Assembly: GCA_035487155.1 (NCBI GenBank)
Contig: DATHMK010000091.1
Span: 56,864 to 120,863 of the forward strand
Length of the DNA stretch: 64,000 nucleotides
Source of the DNA: DAIDKA01 sp035487155
Lineage (GTDB): Bacteria; Pseudomonadota; Gammaproteobacteria; Steroidobacterales; Steroidobacteraceae
Direction of reading: 5' to 3'
Positions 35,062 to 44,083 of the stretch are shown one piece after another. Under the pieces are notes generated by a model that made no database searches, was not told the origin of the DNA, and saw only the letters and a program-made list of their open reading frames with translations. A program made the position numbers and the translations under genes. The first letter of the stretch is position 1, and each line of letters opens with the position of its first letter.

Positions 35062-35816
35062 TCCCCTGCCTGGACGTCCGTGACGGCCAGGTGGTCAAGG
35101 GTGTTCGCTTCCGCGATCACAAGGTCGTGGGCGACATCATGGAGCTCGCGGCCCGCTACCGGGATGAAGGGGCCGATGAGCTGGTGTTCTACGACATCAC
35201 CGCAAGCCCCGAAGGCCGCTCGGTGGACCGCGCCTGGGTGAACAAGGTGGCGCGGGTGCTCGACATCCCCTTCTGCGTGGCCGGTGGCATCCGCTCGGTG
35301 CAGGATGCCGAGGCCGTGCTCAATGCCGGGGCCGAGAAAGTGTCGATCAACTCACCGGCCCTGGCTGATCCGGATCTGATCAATGCCTTGAGTGCGCGCT
35401 TCGGCGCCCAATGCGTGGTGGTGGGCATTGACAGCCAGACTGTCACCGGCAGCTACAGCGTCTACCAGTTCACCGGCGATCCGGATCGGTCGCGCGATTC
35501 GGGCCGCGACACCCTCGCCTGGGTGCGCGAGGTGCAGGAACGTGGCGCCGGGGAGATCGTTCTGAACTGCATGGCCAGCGATGGCGTGCGGCGCGGCTAC
35601 GACATCGCGCAGCTGCGCGCCGTGCGCAAGATCTGCCGCGTGCCCCTGATTGCCTCGGGCGGGGCGGGTTCGCCCGAGCACTTTCGCGATGCATTCGAGA
35701 TGGCCGGCGTGGATGCTGCACTCGCCGCCAGCGTGTTCCACTCCGGTGCCATCGCCATCCGTGATCTGAAGGCCAGCCTGCTGGTGGCCGGCATCGAGGT
35801 GCGTCCATGGCCGTAA
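35043..35816 (+). CDS. hisF: Imidazole glycerol phosphate synthase cyclase subunit, AUU start
   Basis: 257 residues if translation begins at ATT 35043. From there the frame reads (M)LAKRIIPCLDVRDGQVVKG, identical in form to the conserved HisF N-terminus, and includes catalytic Asp11. GAGGAG sits eight bases upstream. No ATG, GTG or TTG exists between the in-frame stop at 35028 and the GTG at 35091; starting at that GTG would delete Asp11 and the first beta strand. The rest is intact: FYDITAS, FCVAGGIRS, ISINSPAL-like VSINSPAL, GAGEIVLNCM and LIASGGAGSPEHF. It overlaps hisA by 19 bases and hisI by 10. Confidence 0.88.
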   Translation: MLAKRIIPCLDVRDGQVVKGVRFRDHKVVGDIMELAARYRDEGADELVFYDITASPEGRSVDRAWVNKVARVLDIPFCVAGGIRSVQDAEAVLNAGAEKVSINSPALADPDLINALSARFGAQCVVVGIDSQTVTGSYSVYQFTGDPDRSRDSGRDTLAWVREVQERGAGEIVLNCMASDGVRRGYDIAQLRAVRKICRVPLIASGGAGSPEHFRDAFEMAGVDAALAASVFHSGAIAIRDLKASLLVAGIEVRPWP

Positions 35817-36454
35817 CGTCGGACCCCAGCGATCTGTCGCGGGTGGATTTCAGCAAGGGCGATGGTCTGCTGCCGGCCATCATCCAGCACGCCGACAGCG
35901 GCGCGGTGTTGATGCTGGGCTACATGAATGCCGAGTCGCTGCGCCTGACTCAGGAGCGCGGCCGCGTGGTGTTCTACAGCCGCAGCCGCCAATGCCTGTG
36001 GGAAAAGGGCGAGACCTCGGGCCACACGCTCAGTGTCGCTGCGATCCGCACCGACTGTGACGCCGACACCCTGCTGATCACCGCACGGCCGCTGGGACCC
36101 ACCTGTCATGAGGGCACGGCCACCTGTTTCGGGGACGCCGCCCTGACCGGCGCCACGCGTCTGGGTTTCCTGGGCGAGCTTGCGGCCATCATCGAACAGC
36201 GCCGTGGCGAATCCCCGGATCGCAGCTACACGGCCCGGCTCTTGGCCGGGGGACCCACGCGCCTGGCGCAGAAGGTCGGCGAGGAAGGGGTCGAAGTGGC
36301 GCTCGCGGCAGTCGCCGAGAACGATGAGCAGCTGCTGGCCGAATCAGCCGATCTGCTGTTTCACCTGATGGTGCTGCTGCGCAGCCGGAATCTGCAACTC
36401 GAAGATGTGGTCACGGTGCTGGCGGGGCGGCACGCCGCGGCTAAGCACGCCTGA
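35807..36454 (+). CDS. hisI: Bifunctional phosphoribosyl-AMP cyclohydrolase / phosphoribosyl-ATP pyrophosphatase
   Basis: 215 residues, HisIE fusion. The N-terminal cyclohydrolase half shows MLGYMNAESL, FYSRSRQCLWEKGETSGH and IRTDCDADTLL (zinc cysteines). The C-terminal pyrophosphatase half has SYTARLLAGG and QKVGEEGVEVALAAV. These are steps two and three of the pathway. It overlaps hisF by ten bases and ends the operon, overlapping the convergent membrane-protein gene by 14 bases. Confidence 0.96.
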   Translation: MAVTSDPSDLSRVDFSKGDGLLPAIIQHADSGAVLMLGYMNAESLRLTQERGRVVFYSRSRQCLWEKGETSGHTLSVAAIRTDCDADTLLITARPLGPTCHEGTATCFGDAALTGATRLGFLGELAAIIEQRRGESPDRSYTARLLAGGPTRLAQKVGEEGVEVALAAVAENDEQLLAESADLLFHLMVLLRSRNLQLEDVVTVLAGRHAAAKHA

Positions 36455-37448
36455 GATAAGCGATACCGGCGCTGCACAGTGCCAGGCCCGCCACCATTGT
36501 CACGCACCCCGGCCCCCAGGGCCCGAAGGTATCGCCAAGGCCATCCCACAACCACGTGCAGATATAAAGCACAAATGCGCCCCGACCGCTCGGGAGGCGA
36601 TTGGCAAGGTAGTAATGGTCGTGACGACCGAGGTAAATTCCGCCACCGAGCGCCAATGCCCCCACCAGTATTCCGACGGCGCCGCGCGCCCATTTGCCTT
36701 GCGCGGAATCATGCCAGCGCACCTCCGCTGCGCTCGGCGGCACAAAGTAAGCGAAGATGAGGACCCCGAACAGGATGAGCACCATGATCAAAAGCGGTGC
36801 CAGCCCCTGCGCCGTGCGCACATCATGGGCCCGAGCAAAAAGCCCCTCCAACCCGGCGACCCCGAGCACCACCAGCAAGGCCCCGAAGACGACCACCCAG
36901 CGTAGCGGGTCTTTCCCTATCGGAGCAGAGTCCGCGACCGCAGGCGTGGCTGCGGTGCGCTGCACCGGAAGCAACGGCGGCCGCTCCAGCGACAACCGCG
37001 CGAGAGTCTGCGCGGCAGTGCGCGCCAGTCGGCGCCGGTACAGCCCCAGCAAGATCAGCCAGAGGACCAGCGCGGCGCTGACTGTGGCCAAGACCGGCTG
37101 TGCCGACAGGCTGCCACTGCGCGCCAGCCTGTACAGCACAATTGCCGCGCTCAGCAGACACAAGATCCCGGAAAATCCCCCTGCCGGTTGCGCATCTGCC
37201 TTTTGCCCCAGGCGTCGGTATGCGAGCGCCGCGCTGCCACGGTCGGAAAACAGGCCGGGCGTGACGGCCACCGCCAGGTACTCGCCTTCCAGAAGGTCAA
37301 GCGCCGCGCCGCCGATGGTCACGAGTTGCGAAGGACTGCCGATGCGAAAGGTCACCCCACCCAGCAGCAGCCCGAACGGGCCGCCGCCCGCGCCGTAATG
37401 CTTCTTGACTCCGGAAATAGTTCCCTGCAGCACTCGGATCGCGGGCAT
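36441..37448 (-). CDS. Membrane protein of unknown function
   Basis: About 335 residues; I do not recognise a family. The N-terminal 85 residues are soluble and beta-like (VLQGTISGVKKHYGAGGGPFG; DLLEGEYLAVAVTPG). About six hydrophobic segments follow in pairs (e.g. ILCLLSAAIVLY, ATVSAALVLWLILLGLY, VVFGALLVVLGVAGLEGLF, LLIMVLILFGVLIFAYFV, GILVGALALGGGIYLG and VTMVAGLALCSAGIAYL). Start uncertain: ATG at 37448 follows a GGATGGGA; another ATG is at 37463. It is convergent with the his operon and not obviously linked to its other neighbours. Confidence 0.6.
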   Translation of the reverse strand: MPAIRVLQGTISGVKKHYGAGGGPFGLLLGGVTFRIGSPSQLVTIGGAALDLLEGEYLAVAVTPGLFSDRGSAALAYRRLGQKADAQPAGGFSGILCLLSAAIVLYRLARSGSLSAQPVLATVSAALVLWLILLGLYRRRLARTAAQTLARLSLERPPLLPVQRTAATPAVADSAPIGKDPLRWVVVFGALLVVLGVAGLEGLFARAHDVRTAQGLAPLLIMVLILFGVLIFAYFVPPSAAEVRWHDSAQGKWARGAVGILVGALALGGGIYLGRHDHYYLANRLPSGRGAFVLYICTWLWDGLGDTFGPWGPGCVTMVAGLALCSAGIAYLRRA

Positions 37449-37530
37449 GGCCGTCCCATCCATCGCCAATGGCGCACTGGCCGCTATCTCACAGCGCGGA
37501 CCGAACCGGTGCTGTGACGGAGGCCACCTT

Positions 37531-38220
37531 TCAGGCAGCGGGTGCGCGCAGGTCTTCGATTATCTGGCCACTTTGCGCGATTTCCGCCTCATGCGGCAGA
37601 TCCCGCCAGGGTTCACGCAAACCTTCCGCATACCAGGTGCGCATGGCTGGACACTCCAGCATCCGCGCCATGTAGGTCCGCGACAGCGGATCAAGCGGCA
37701 GATTGTAGGTCTGCATGCGAAACACCACGGGCGCATAGAACGCGTCCGCGGCGCTGAAGACCGATCCGGCCAGGAACGGCCCGCCGAACTGCGTGAGGCC
37801 ATCGCTCCACAGTGCCGAGATCCGCTTGAGATCTGCGCTCAGCGCCGCCGTCACGGAGTTCAGACGCACGCGTATGCCGCAACTCATGGAACAGCGACTG
37901 CGCAGCTCGGTGAAGCCCGCGTGCATCTCCGCAGCCGCGCTGCGTGACCAGGCCCGGGCATCCTTGGCTTCGGGCCACACGCCGGCATGCCGCTCCGCCA
38001 GGTATTCGACGATGGCCAGGGATTCCCACACCGTGATATCGCCGTCGACCAGACAGGGCACCTTGCCGTTCGGGGCAATGCGCCGGTAGGCCGCCCAGTC
38101 ATCGGTTTGATGAAACGGGACCAGATGCTCGGTGAAGGGGATGCGCAACTCGCGCATCAGCACCCAGGGCCGCAGCGACCAGGAGGAGTAGTTCTTGTTG
38201 GCGATGTGCAGCGTGTACAT
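37531..38220 (-). CDS. Glutathione S-transferase family protein
   Basis: 229 residues. Thioredoxin-fold N-terminal domain: YTLHIANKNYSSWSLRPWVLMREL with the active-site serine region NYSSWS, then NGKVPCLVDGD and the glutathione-binding VWESLAIVEYLAERH. A helical C-terminal domain follows. The SSWSLRPW pattern places it with the YfcF/YibF-like or zeta-related bacterial GSTs. Substrate unknown. ATG at 38220 chosen over a TTG three codons upstream. Confidence 0.88.
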   Translation of the reverse strand: MYTLHIANKNYSSWSLRPWVLMRELRIPFTEHLVPFHQTDDWAAYRRIAPNGKVPCLVDGDITVWESLAIVEYLAERHAGVWPEAKDARAWSRSAAAEMHAGFTELRSRCSMSCGIRVRLNSVTAALSADLKRISALWSDGLTQFGGPFLAGSVFSAADAFYAPVVFRMQTYNLPLDPLSRTYMARMLECPAMRTWYAEGLREPWRDLPHEAEIAQSGQIIEDLRAPAA

Positions 38221-38231
38221 GCAGGGCAAGT

Positions 38232-38810
38232 TTACTGTGCGCTGAGCTCATCTGCCCGATGCTGTGCTTCGGCCGCCTCACCATTGCGGTTGCGGGCCTT
38301 CAGCGATTCGGCGATCAGGTGCCAGGAGGCCGATTGCGCATGCGGATCACCGGTTGCCAGCTGCAGGGCCTTGTGGCCGATGCCGCCGGCCTGTTCATAG
38401 TGGCCGGCGGATTCATGGACCTCGCCCAGTTCAATCCACAGCAGCGGATTGTCCGGCTCGATGCGCAGCGCGCGCTCCAGGGTGCTGATGGCCAATTGCG
38501 GGTCGGCGGCCGCCTGGCGGTGGGCCTGTGCCACCAGCGCCGTGGCCGCCGGACCCAGATGAAACTGATGCGCCGCGGGCGGTGCCGTCACCGGGGGCGA
38601 CGGTGGCGGAGCCGGTTCCGCGTTGGCGGGGGCCGCCGGGGTGGGAATCGCTGGACCTGGAGTGACCGAACCTGGCGCCGGGTGTGCCGGCGGTGCGGGC
38701 GCGGTGATGGGTTCGCGGAACATCACGCAACCGGACAGTCCGCAGCTGACCCACAGCAGCGCCGGCAACCACCGGCGTTGCAACTCCAGGCCCCGGATCA
38801 ATCTCGACAT
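38232..38810 (-). CDS. TPR outer-membrane lipoprotein next to PBP1b (LpoP-like)
   Basis: 192 residues. Signal peptide with lipobox LSGC (Cys28), followed by Val, which favours the outer membrane, then a long Pro/Ala-rich linker (about residues 35-80) and a C-terminal TPR region (AISTLERALRIEPDNPLLWIELGEVHESAGHYEQAG, quoted in part as LERALRIEPDNPLLWIELGE). It starts 11 bases after the PBP1b gene on the same strand with AAGGGG upstream. A lipoprotein with a TPR domain encoded beside PBP1b is the description of LpoP, the Pseudomonas activator of PBP1b, so an activator role is a reasoned inference. Confidence 0.72.
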   Translation of the reverse strand: MSRLIRGLELQRRWLPALLWVSCGLSGCVMFREPITAPAPPAHPAPGSVTPGPAIPTPAAPANAEPAPPPSPPVTAPPAAHQFHLGPAATALVAQAHRQAAADPQLAISTLERALRIEPDNPLLWIELGEVHESAGHYEQAGGIGHKALQLATGDPHAQSASWHLIAESLKARNRNGEAAEAQHRADELSAQ

Positions 38811-38821
38811 CCCCTTCAACC

Positions 38822-41125
38822 TCAATGATGTGTCAGGCCCTGCAGCCACTTTCCGGCCTTGTCCAGCAGCGTCGGCTCAGACTGGGCGCCAGGCTTGGTG
38901 GCCCCGAACTCGCTGCAGCCCGCCGGCGCAGCCGGCGGCGTAAAGCTCAAGGGCACATAGACTGTCACCGGCTCCGCGGGGCAGCTGGCCGAGGGCAGGT
39001 AGCCGGTCCGATAGTCGATGGTAACCGGATGCAGGGTATCGGGCATGGCGCTCGAGACTGACGTGGGACCAATGGCGGTCAGCAATCGATCCCACACGCC
39101 CAGCGCGCCTGCCGAACCGGTCAGACCGGTGACCCGGTCATCATCGTAGCCCACCCATACCACCGCCACTGCATTGCCCGAGAAGCCCGCGAACCAACTG
39201 TCGCGCAGGTCCGAAGAGGTTCCGGACTTGCCGGCCACCACCACACCGGTGGGCAGGATCGACTCGGCCGCCACCCCGGTCCCGCGCTGCATCACCTGTT
39301 CCATCATCATCTGGAGGGCGAAGACCGCATCGGGCTGCGCCACCGGTGCGACATCCACATTAAAGGCCTTGAGGGCCTTGCCGTCCGCCCCCAGCACCGC
39401 GCGCACCCCCCGCAGGTTGCTCTTGAATCCGCCATTGGCCAGTCCGGTATACAACTGTGCGACATCCAGGGGCGTGAGTTCATAGGTTCCCAGCAGCAAG
39501 GAAGGAATACGCGGCGGGTCCTCCTCGACGCCAAAGCGCTGCAGGGACTGCCGGACGGTGTCCAGTCCGATGTCCATGCCCAGATTGATGGTGGCGAGAT
39601 TGAGCGAGCGGGCCAGTCCCTTCACCATGGGGATGGGGCCATTGATGTCGTGTTCGAAGTTCTCCGGCTGCCAATCCGGCGCGCCGGGAAGCTTGATGTC
39701 CACCGGCACGTCCTGAATGATGCTGGCCGGGTTGTAACGGCCGGTTTCAATCGCCGCCAGATAGACAAAGGGCTTCACCAGCGAGCCGATCGGCCGGCGT
39801 GCGTCCAGGGCACGGTTGAAGCCATCGAAGCCCGCCTCGCGCCCGCCCACCACCGCCATCACGTCGCCGCTTTGCGGCGCGGTCACCACCACCGAGCCTT
39901 CAAGCGGGTCGCCCTTGCTCTTGCGCTGTTTGTCCAGGCGGGTCAGTTCGCGATCGAGGATCTTTTCGGCCAGCTCCTGGATGCGCGGATCCAGGTTGGT
40001 GAATACGGCAAGCCCGGCCTCGGTGAGATCCTGCTCGCGGTAGTCGCGCCGCAGCGTGCGGCGAACCAGGTCCAGGTAGGCCGGATAGTAGCCGCCCGAG
40101 CCGCGTCCGAGGACCGCCAGAGGGCGCGCCTGAGCGGCCTGCGAATCCGCCGCGGGGATGATCTTCTGGTCCGCCATCAGACCCAGCACCACGTTGCGGC
40201 GCTTCAGTGCCCGGTCCGGGTGGCGGCGCGGATCGTAGTAGGAGGGCCCGCGGGCCACGGCGACCAGGGTTGCGACCTGCGCCAGGTCCAGTTCCATCAG
40301 GGGCTTGCCGAAATAGAACTGACTGGCCAGACCGAAACCGCGGATGGCGCGATCCCCATCCTGGCCCAGCTGAATCTCATTGATGTAGGCGGTCATGATG
40401 TCGGTTTTGCTGAAATGCGCTTCCAGCAGTACCGCCATCAGGGCTTCCTGGATCTTGCGCCCGGCCGTGCGCCGCGAATCCAGGAAATAGTTCTTCACCA
40501 GCTGCTGGGTCAGGGTGCTGCCGCCTTGTTCAAACTGCCGGGAGCGCAGGTCCACCCAGATGGCGCGCAGCACGCCCAGCGGATCGATGCCATGGTGAGT
40601 GTCGAAATTGCGGTCTTCCACGGCCTTCAGGGCCGCCGGCAGCATCCTCGGGACCTGGTCGGGCGTGACCACGATGCGATCCTCGCCATGGATGGGAAAG
40701 ATGCTGCCGATGAGCAAGGGCTCGAAGCGGGCAATGGCAACGTCCTTGCCGCTGCTGTCGGTGAGGGTGGTGATGGCGCTGTCGTTGGCAACGACATTGA
40801 GCAGGGTCGCCGGACGAAGCTCATCCGCGAAACGCGCCGCGCGCAGGTTGATCTGGAACCGATCACCCTGGCGCGAATAGCTGCCCGGTCCATCGGCCTG
40901 CTCACCGTGCCGGTATTGCAGACGCTGCAGCTCGTGCTCCAGGTCGCCCGCGTCGAGCTCCTCGCCCGCATACAGTTCCAACGGGGCCGCGTACACCTGG
41001 GCGGGCAGTGTCCAGCGCCGCCCCTCGAACTGGGTGGTGACAATGCGGTCCAGATGCGCCATGTACAGGGCGAGCACCAGGCCGCACCCCACCACAAACA
41101 CCAGCACGTAGCGCCAAATCTTCAC
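38822..41125 (-). CDS. mrcB: Bifunctional penicillin-binding protein 1B
   Basis: 767 residues. Short cytoplasmic N-terminus, one membrane helix (about 6-22), a UB2H-like regulatory domain, a GT51 glycosyltransferase (Glu170 in EDRNFDTHHG, GGSTLTQQLVKN at 201-212) and a transpeptidase (SLVK 448-451, SLN 507-509, KSGT 633-636). It polymerises and cross-links peptidoglycan. The cytoplasmic tail is shorter than in E. coli. The UB2H domain is where lipoprotein activators dock in E. coli, which fits the downstream TPR lipoprotein. Confidence 0.95.
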   Translation of the reverse strand: MKIWRYVLVFVVGCGLVLALYMAHLDRIVTTQFEGRRWTLPAQVYAAPLELYAGEELDAGDLEHELQRLQYRHGEQADGPGSYSRQGDRFQINLRAARFADELRPATLLNVVANDSAITTLTDSSGKDVAIARFEPLLIGSIFPIHGEDRIVVTPDQVPRMLPAALKAVEDRNFDTHHGIDPLGVLRAIWVDLRSRQFEQGGSTLTQQLVKNYFLDSRRTAGRKIQEALMAVLLEAHFSKTDIMTAYINEIQLGQDGDRAIRGFGLASQFYFGKPLMELDLAQVATLVAVARGPSYYDPRRHPDRALKRRNVVLGLMADQKIIPAADSQAAQARPLAVLGRGSGGYYPAYLDLVRRTLRRDYREQDLTEAGLAVFTNLDPRIQELAEKILDRELTRLDKQRKSKGDPLEGSVVVTAPQSGDVMAVVGGREAGFDGFNRALDARRPIGSLVKPFVYLAAIETGRYNPASIIQDVPVDIKLPGAPDWQPENFEHDINGPIPMVKGLARSLNLATINLGMDIGLDTVRQSLQRFGVEEDPPRIPSLLLGTYELTPLDVAQLYTGLANGGFKSNLRGVRAVLGADGKALKAFNVDVAPVAQPDAVFALQMMMEQVMQRGTGVAAESILPTGVVVAGKSGTSSDLRDSWFAGFSGNAVAVVWVGYDDDRVTGLTGSAGALGVWDRLLTAIGPTSVSSAMPDTLHPVTIDYRTGYLPSASCPAEPVTVYVPLSFTPPAAPAGCSEFGATKPGAQSEPTLLDKAGKWLQGLTHH

Positions 41126-41162
41126 GCCTGTCGCCCCGTCATCACTTTTCTAAAGACAAGCC

Positions 41163-43751
41163 TCAGATGCAAAGTTCCTCGGCCGGCTCGCGCAGGGTGT
41201 AGCGCGAACTCATGGCATGTCCATAGGCGCCGGCATTGGCCACCAGCAGCACATCACCCGAGAGCGTCGGCGGCAGCATCCGGTCGTGACCCAGGATATC
41301 GCCGCTTTCGCAGATCGGACCGACGATGTTCGCCTGCACGGTGGCCGGCTCGTCCACGCGCGTCAGGTTCACGATTTCATGGTACGCGCCGTACAGTGCC
41401 GGGCGAATCAAGGAATTCATGCCGGTGGCGACGCCCACATAGGTGGTATCGCCCTTTGATTTCAGCTGCGTCACCCGCGCCAGCAGCACCCCGGCCTGGG
41501 CCACCAGGTAGCGCCCCGGTTCCAGCCAGAAGGACAGCTGGGGATGCACCTGCTTCACCCGCGCCAGGGCCTCATCCAGTTTTGCCAGGTCGAACTCCGC
41601 CTGATCGGAGCGCTCGGGAACGCCCAGGCCCCCGCCCACATCCACAACCTTGACGTCCGGGAAGCGGCGCGCCAGCTCGGCGAGCAGCTCGGCGGTCTGT
41701 TCCCAGTTGCCAACGTCCAGGATGCCGCTGCCACTGTGCGAATGCAGGCCGATGACCCGGGCGCCGGCCGCGCGCACCGACTCGGCCAGCTGATCGATTT
41801 CGCAGACCGGCACGCCGAACTTGGAATGTTCGCCGCCGGTGCGCACATGCCGATGATGGCCGCGGCCCACGCCGCCATCGATACGTACGAAGAGATCCTT
41901 GCCGGCGAAGACCTTGGGCCAGTTCTCGATCGCGAACTGGCTGTCGAGGGTCATCTGCACGCCTTGCGCGAACGCCCACAGGTACTCATCGCGGCTGATG
42001 AAATTCGGGGTGTACAGGATGCGGCTGCGATCGATGGTCGGCACCGCCTTGACCAGATGTTCGACTTCGCCGCGCGACACGCAGTCGAAATCCAGTCCCT
42101 GCGCATGGAACAGCTGCAGCAGTTCCGGATGCGGATTGGCCTTCATGGCATACAGCACGCGCGCGGCAGACTTCACGCCCTTCAGCGCCCGGGCCGCCTG
42201 CAACAAGGTGGCGCGATCGTACACGTAGGCACAGTCGCGACCGTCCATCAGCCGCTGCAGGTCCTCGCGCCGCAGTTTCCACCATGGCGCCTTGCGCGCC
42301 ACGGCGGCCGCCTGGGTCGGCGCGAACAGCTGATCCCAGGTCGGGCCCAGCGCGCGGTCGGTGCGCGAGCGTGGTATCAGCAGCTCGTGCAGCTGATCCA
42401 CCAGGCGATCTCCCTGGCTTTCATCGACCACGAAAGTGAAGTTCAGATCATTGGCGGCCTGGCTCACCAGGTAAACCTGCTGTTCGGCGAACAGCTCGAA
42501 CGCATCGCCCAGCTGATGCAGGATGCCGCGGATGTTGCGTCCCACCAGGCTGACGGAGGCGCACGGTCCGATGGCGCGCGCGCGGCACAGGCCGGACAGC
42601 GCCGTGATCAGGGCGTCCAGCTGGTCGCTGTCCAGGGAATTGGCCGCCGGGTCCAGTGACACCGTGACGTTGGTTTCGGAAGTCGAGACTAAGTCCACGG
42701 ACATGCCGTGATCCTTGAAAATCTGGAAGGCATCGGCCAGGAAGCCGACCTGGTGCCACATGCCCGGGCTGTCCAGGGCGATGAGGGTGATGCCCTTCTT
42801 GATGCACACCGCCTTGACCTGCGCGCCGCCGTCACCGGCATCGGCGCTGAGCACCGTGCCGGGCAGGTCCGGCACCTGCGTGGCCAGTACATGCAGGGGA
42901 ATCTGGTATTGACGCGCCGGCAGGATGCAGCGCGGATGCAGTACCTTGGCGCCGCTGCTGGCGATTTCCTGCGCCTCATCGTAATGCAGCGCGCGCAGCT
43001 GGCGCGCACTGGGCGTTGAGCGCGGATTGGCGCTGAACATGCCCGGCACGTCGGTCCAGATCTCCAGCCGTTGCGCGCTGAGCTTCGCCGACAGATAGGC
43101 TGCCGAGGTATCCGAGCCGCCGCGACCCAGCAGCACGGTGTTGTCGTCGGCATCACTGGCGATGAAACCCTGGGTGATGACGACCTGACCCAGGGCATTC
43201 AGCTGTTCGCGAAACGCTTCATCGGGCGTGAACACGCAGGTGGCATTGAGCACCGAGGCCTTGGCCGAACCGCCGCGGCGCTCATCGGCCTTCAGTACCG
43301 TGCGCGCGTCCAGCCAGTGTGCATCCAGTCCCTGCGACTTGAGGAAGCGGGCCCCCAGATCCGTGGCCATGAGTTCCCCGGCAGCCATGACCCGCGCGCG
43401 GGTCCGATCACTCAATTCGCCCACCAGCGCGACTCCGGCGCTGATCTGACCGAGCTCCTCGAACTGTCGCTCAAGCTGCGCGCTCACCGGGATCTGCAAT
43501 TCCGCGGCCAGGCGCCGATGCCGCTCCTGGATGGCGCTGAAGACTTCATCCTGCGAGCCGACCAGCGCCGACTCGATGAGCTTTTCCAGCTTGTCGGTGA
43601 TGCCGGTAACGGCGGAATGCACGATCAGCACGCGTGCGCCGCTGTCCAGGCGCGTGCGCACGATCTGCGCGATGTTGCGCCAATTGGCCAGCGAGGAAAC
43701 GCTGGTGCCGCCGAACTTCAGAACGACCCACTGGGGAAAATTGCGCGCCAC
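41163..43751 (-). CDS. Bifunctional aspartate kinase / diaminopimelate decarboxylase (LysC-LysA fusion)
   Basis: 862 residues from GTG with GAGG upstream. The N-terminal half is an aspartokinase (KFGGTS at 12-17, GRGGSDTSAAYLS near 209-221, two ACT domains about 310-460). The C-terminal half is a fold-III PLP decarboxylase (YAMKANPHPE with Lys537, HSHSGSG, VDVGGGLG, GPICESGDIL). It thus joins the first and last steps of lysine synthesis from aspartate in one chain. Such fusions are known in xanthomonads and relatives. No lysine riboswitch was seen upstream. Feedback by lysine through the ACT domains would be expected. Confidence 0.93.
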   Translation of the reverse strand: MARNFPQWVVLKFGGTSVSSLANWRNIAQIVRTRLDSGARVLIVHSAVTGITDKLEKLIESALVGSQDEVFSAIQERHRRLAAELQIPVSAQLERQFEELGQISAGVALVGELSDRTRARVMAAGELMATDLGARFLKSQGLDAHWLDARTVLKADERRGGSAKASVLNATCVFTPDEAFREQLNALGQVVITQGFIASDADDNTVLLGRGGSDTSAAYLSAKLSAQRLEIWTDVPGMFSANPRSTPSARQLRALHYDEAQEIASSGAKVLHPRCILPARQYQIPLHVLATQVPDLPGTVLSADAGDGGAQVKAVCIKKGITLIALDSPGMWHQVGFLADAFQIFKDHGMSVDLVSTSETNVTVSLDPAANSLDSDQLDALITALSGLCRARAIGPCASVSLVGRNIRGILHQLGDAFELFAEQQVYLVSQAANDLNFTFVVDESQGDRLVDQLHELLIPRSRTDRALGPTWDQLFAPTQAAAVARKAPWWKLRREDLQRLMDGRDCAYVYDRATLLQAARALKGVKSAARVLYAMKANPHPELLQLFHAQGLDFDCVSRGEVEHLVKAVPTIDRSRILYTPNFISRDEYLWAFAQGVQMTLDSQFAIENWPKVFAGKDLFVRIDGGVGRGHHRHVRTGGEHSKFGVPVCEIDQLAESVRAAGARVIGLHSHSGSGILDVGNWEQTAELLAELARRFPDVKVVDVGGGLGVPERSDQAEFDLAKLDEALARVKQVHPQLSFWLEPGRYLVAQAGVLLARVTQLKSKGDTTYVGVATGMNSLIRPALYGAYHEIVNLTRVDEPATVQANIVGPICESGDILGHDRMLPPTLSGDVLLVANAGAYGHAMSSRYTLREPAEELCI

Positions 43752-43864
43752 GATGAGGTGCCTCGGTATGGGACCCGTGTTTGCGGCGCAGTGCGACCTG
43801 AGCGCTTGGGGCCCTAGGGATTCGTCGGAGTGTCTAGGAAATGAAGGGATGCCGCGCCGGCGGT

Positions 43865-44083
43865 CTACCCCTCATCGTCGAAGATGTCGCGCAGGTCCTT
43901 TTCCAGTTTCCGATCCGCGAGCACTTCTTCCAGCTTGCTCCACGCGGCCTTGCCACGTTTTCCCTGGGTGCGTACGCGTTTGTCCACGCGGTCCAGAATC
44001 CGGTCGTAGTCCGTACCGTCTTCGGGTGCGTTATTGAGGAATTCGTCGTCCAGATCGAAGTTTTCGTTATCGCGCTCTGACAT
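43865..44083 (-). CDS. Small charged protein (possibly PA3496-like)
   Basis: 72 residues, very acidic at both ends (MSERDNENFDLDDEF and DIFDDEG) with a basic middle (RVDKRVRTQGKRGKAAW) and a helical KLEEVLADRKLEKDLRD. The C-terminal helix recalls the PA3496 family of small envelope-integrity-related proteins, but I cannot confirm this. It is soluble with no signal peptide. AT-rich sequence lies upstream. Codon use and acid/base patterning support a real gene; the overlapping frames on the same strand look like shadows. Confidence 0.62.
   Translation of the reverse strand: MSERDNENFDLDDEFLNNAPEDGTDYDRILDRVDKRVRTQGKRGKAAWSKLEEVLADRKLEKDLRDIFDDEG

Noticed and set aside
35091..35816. hisF starting at GTG 35091
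   Set aside because: Loses the conserved first strand and catalytic Asp11; ATT at 35043 has a good ribosome binding site.
39650..41653. 667-codon + strand frame opposite PBP1b
   Set aside because: Composition of an antisense shadow; the minus-strand PBP1b has all catalytic motifs.
43752..43864. Lysine riboswitch before the LysC-LysA gene
   Set aside because: Only 113 bp are available and no lysine-element core is visible.
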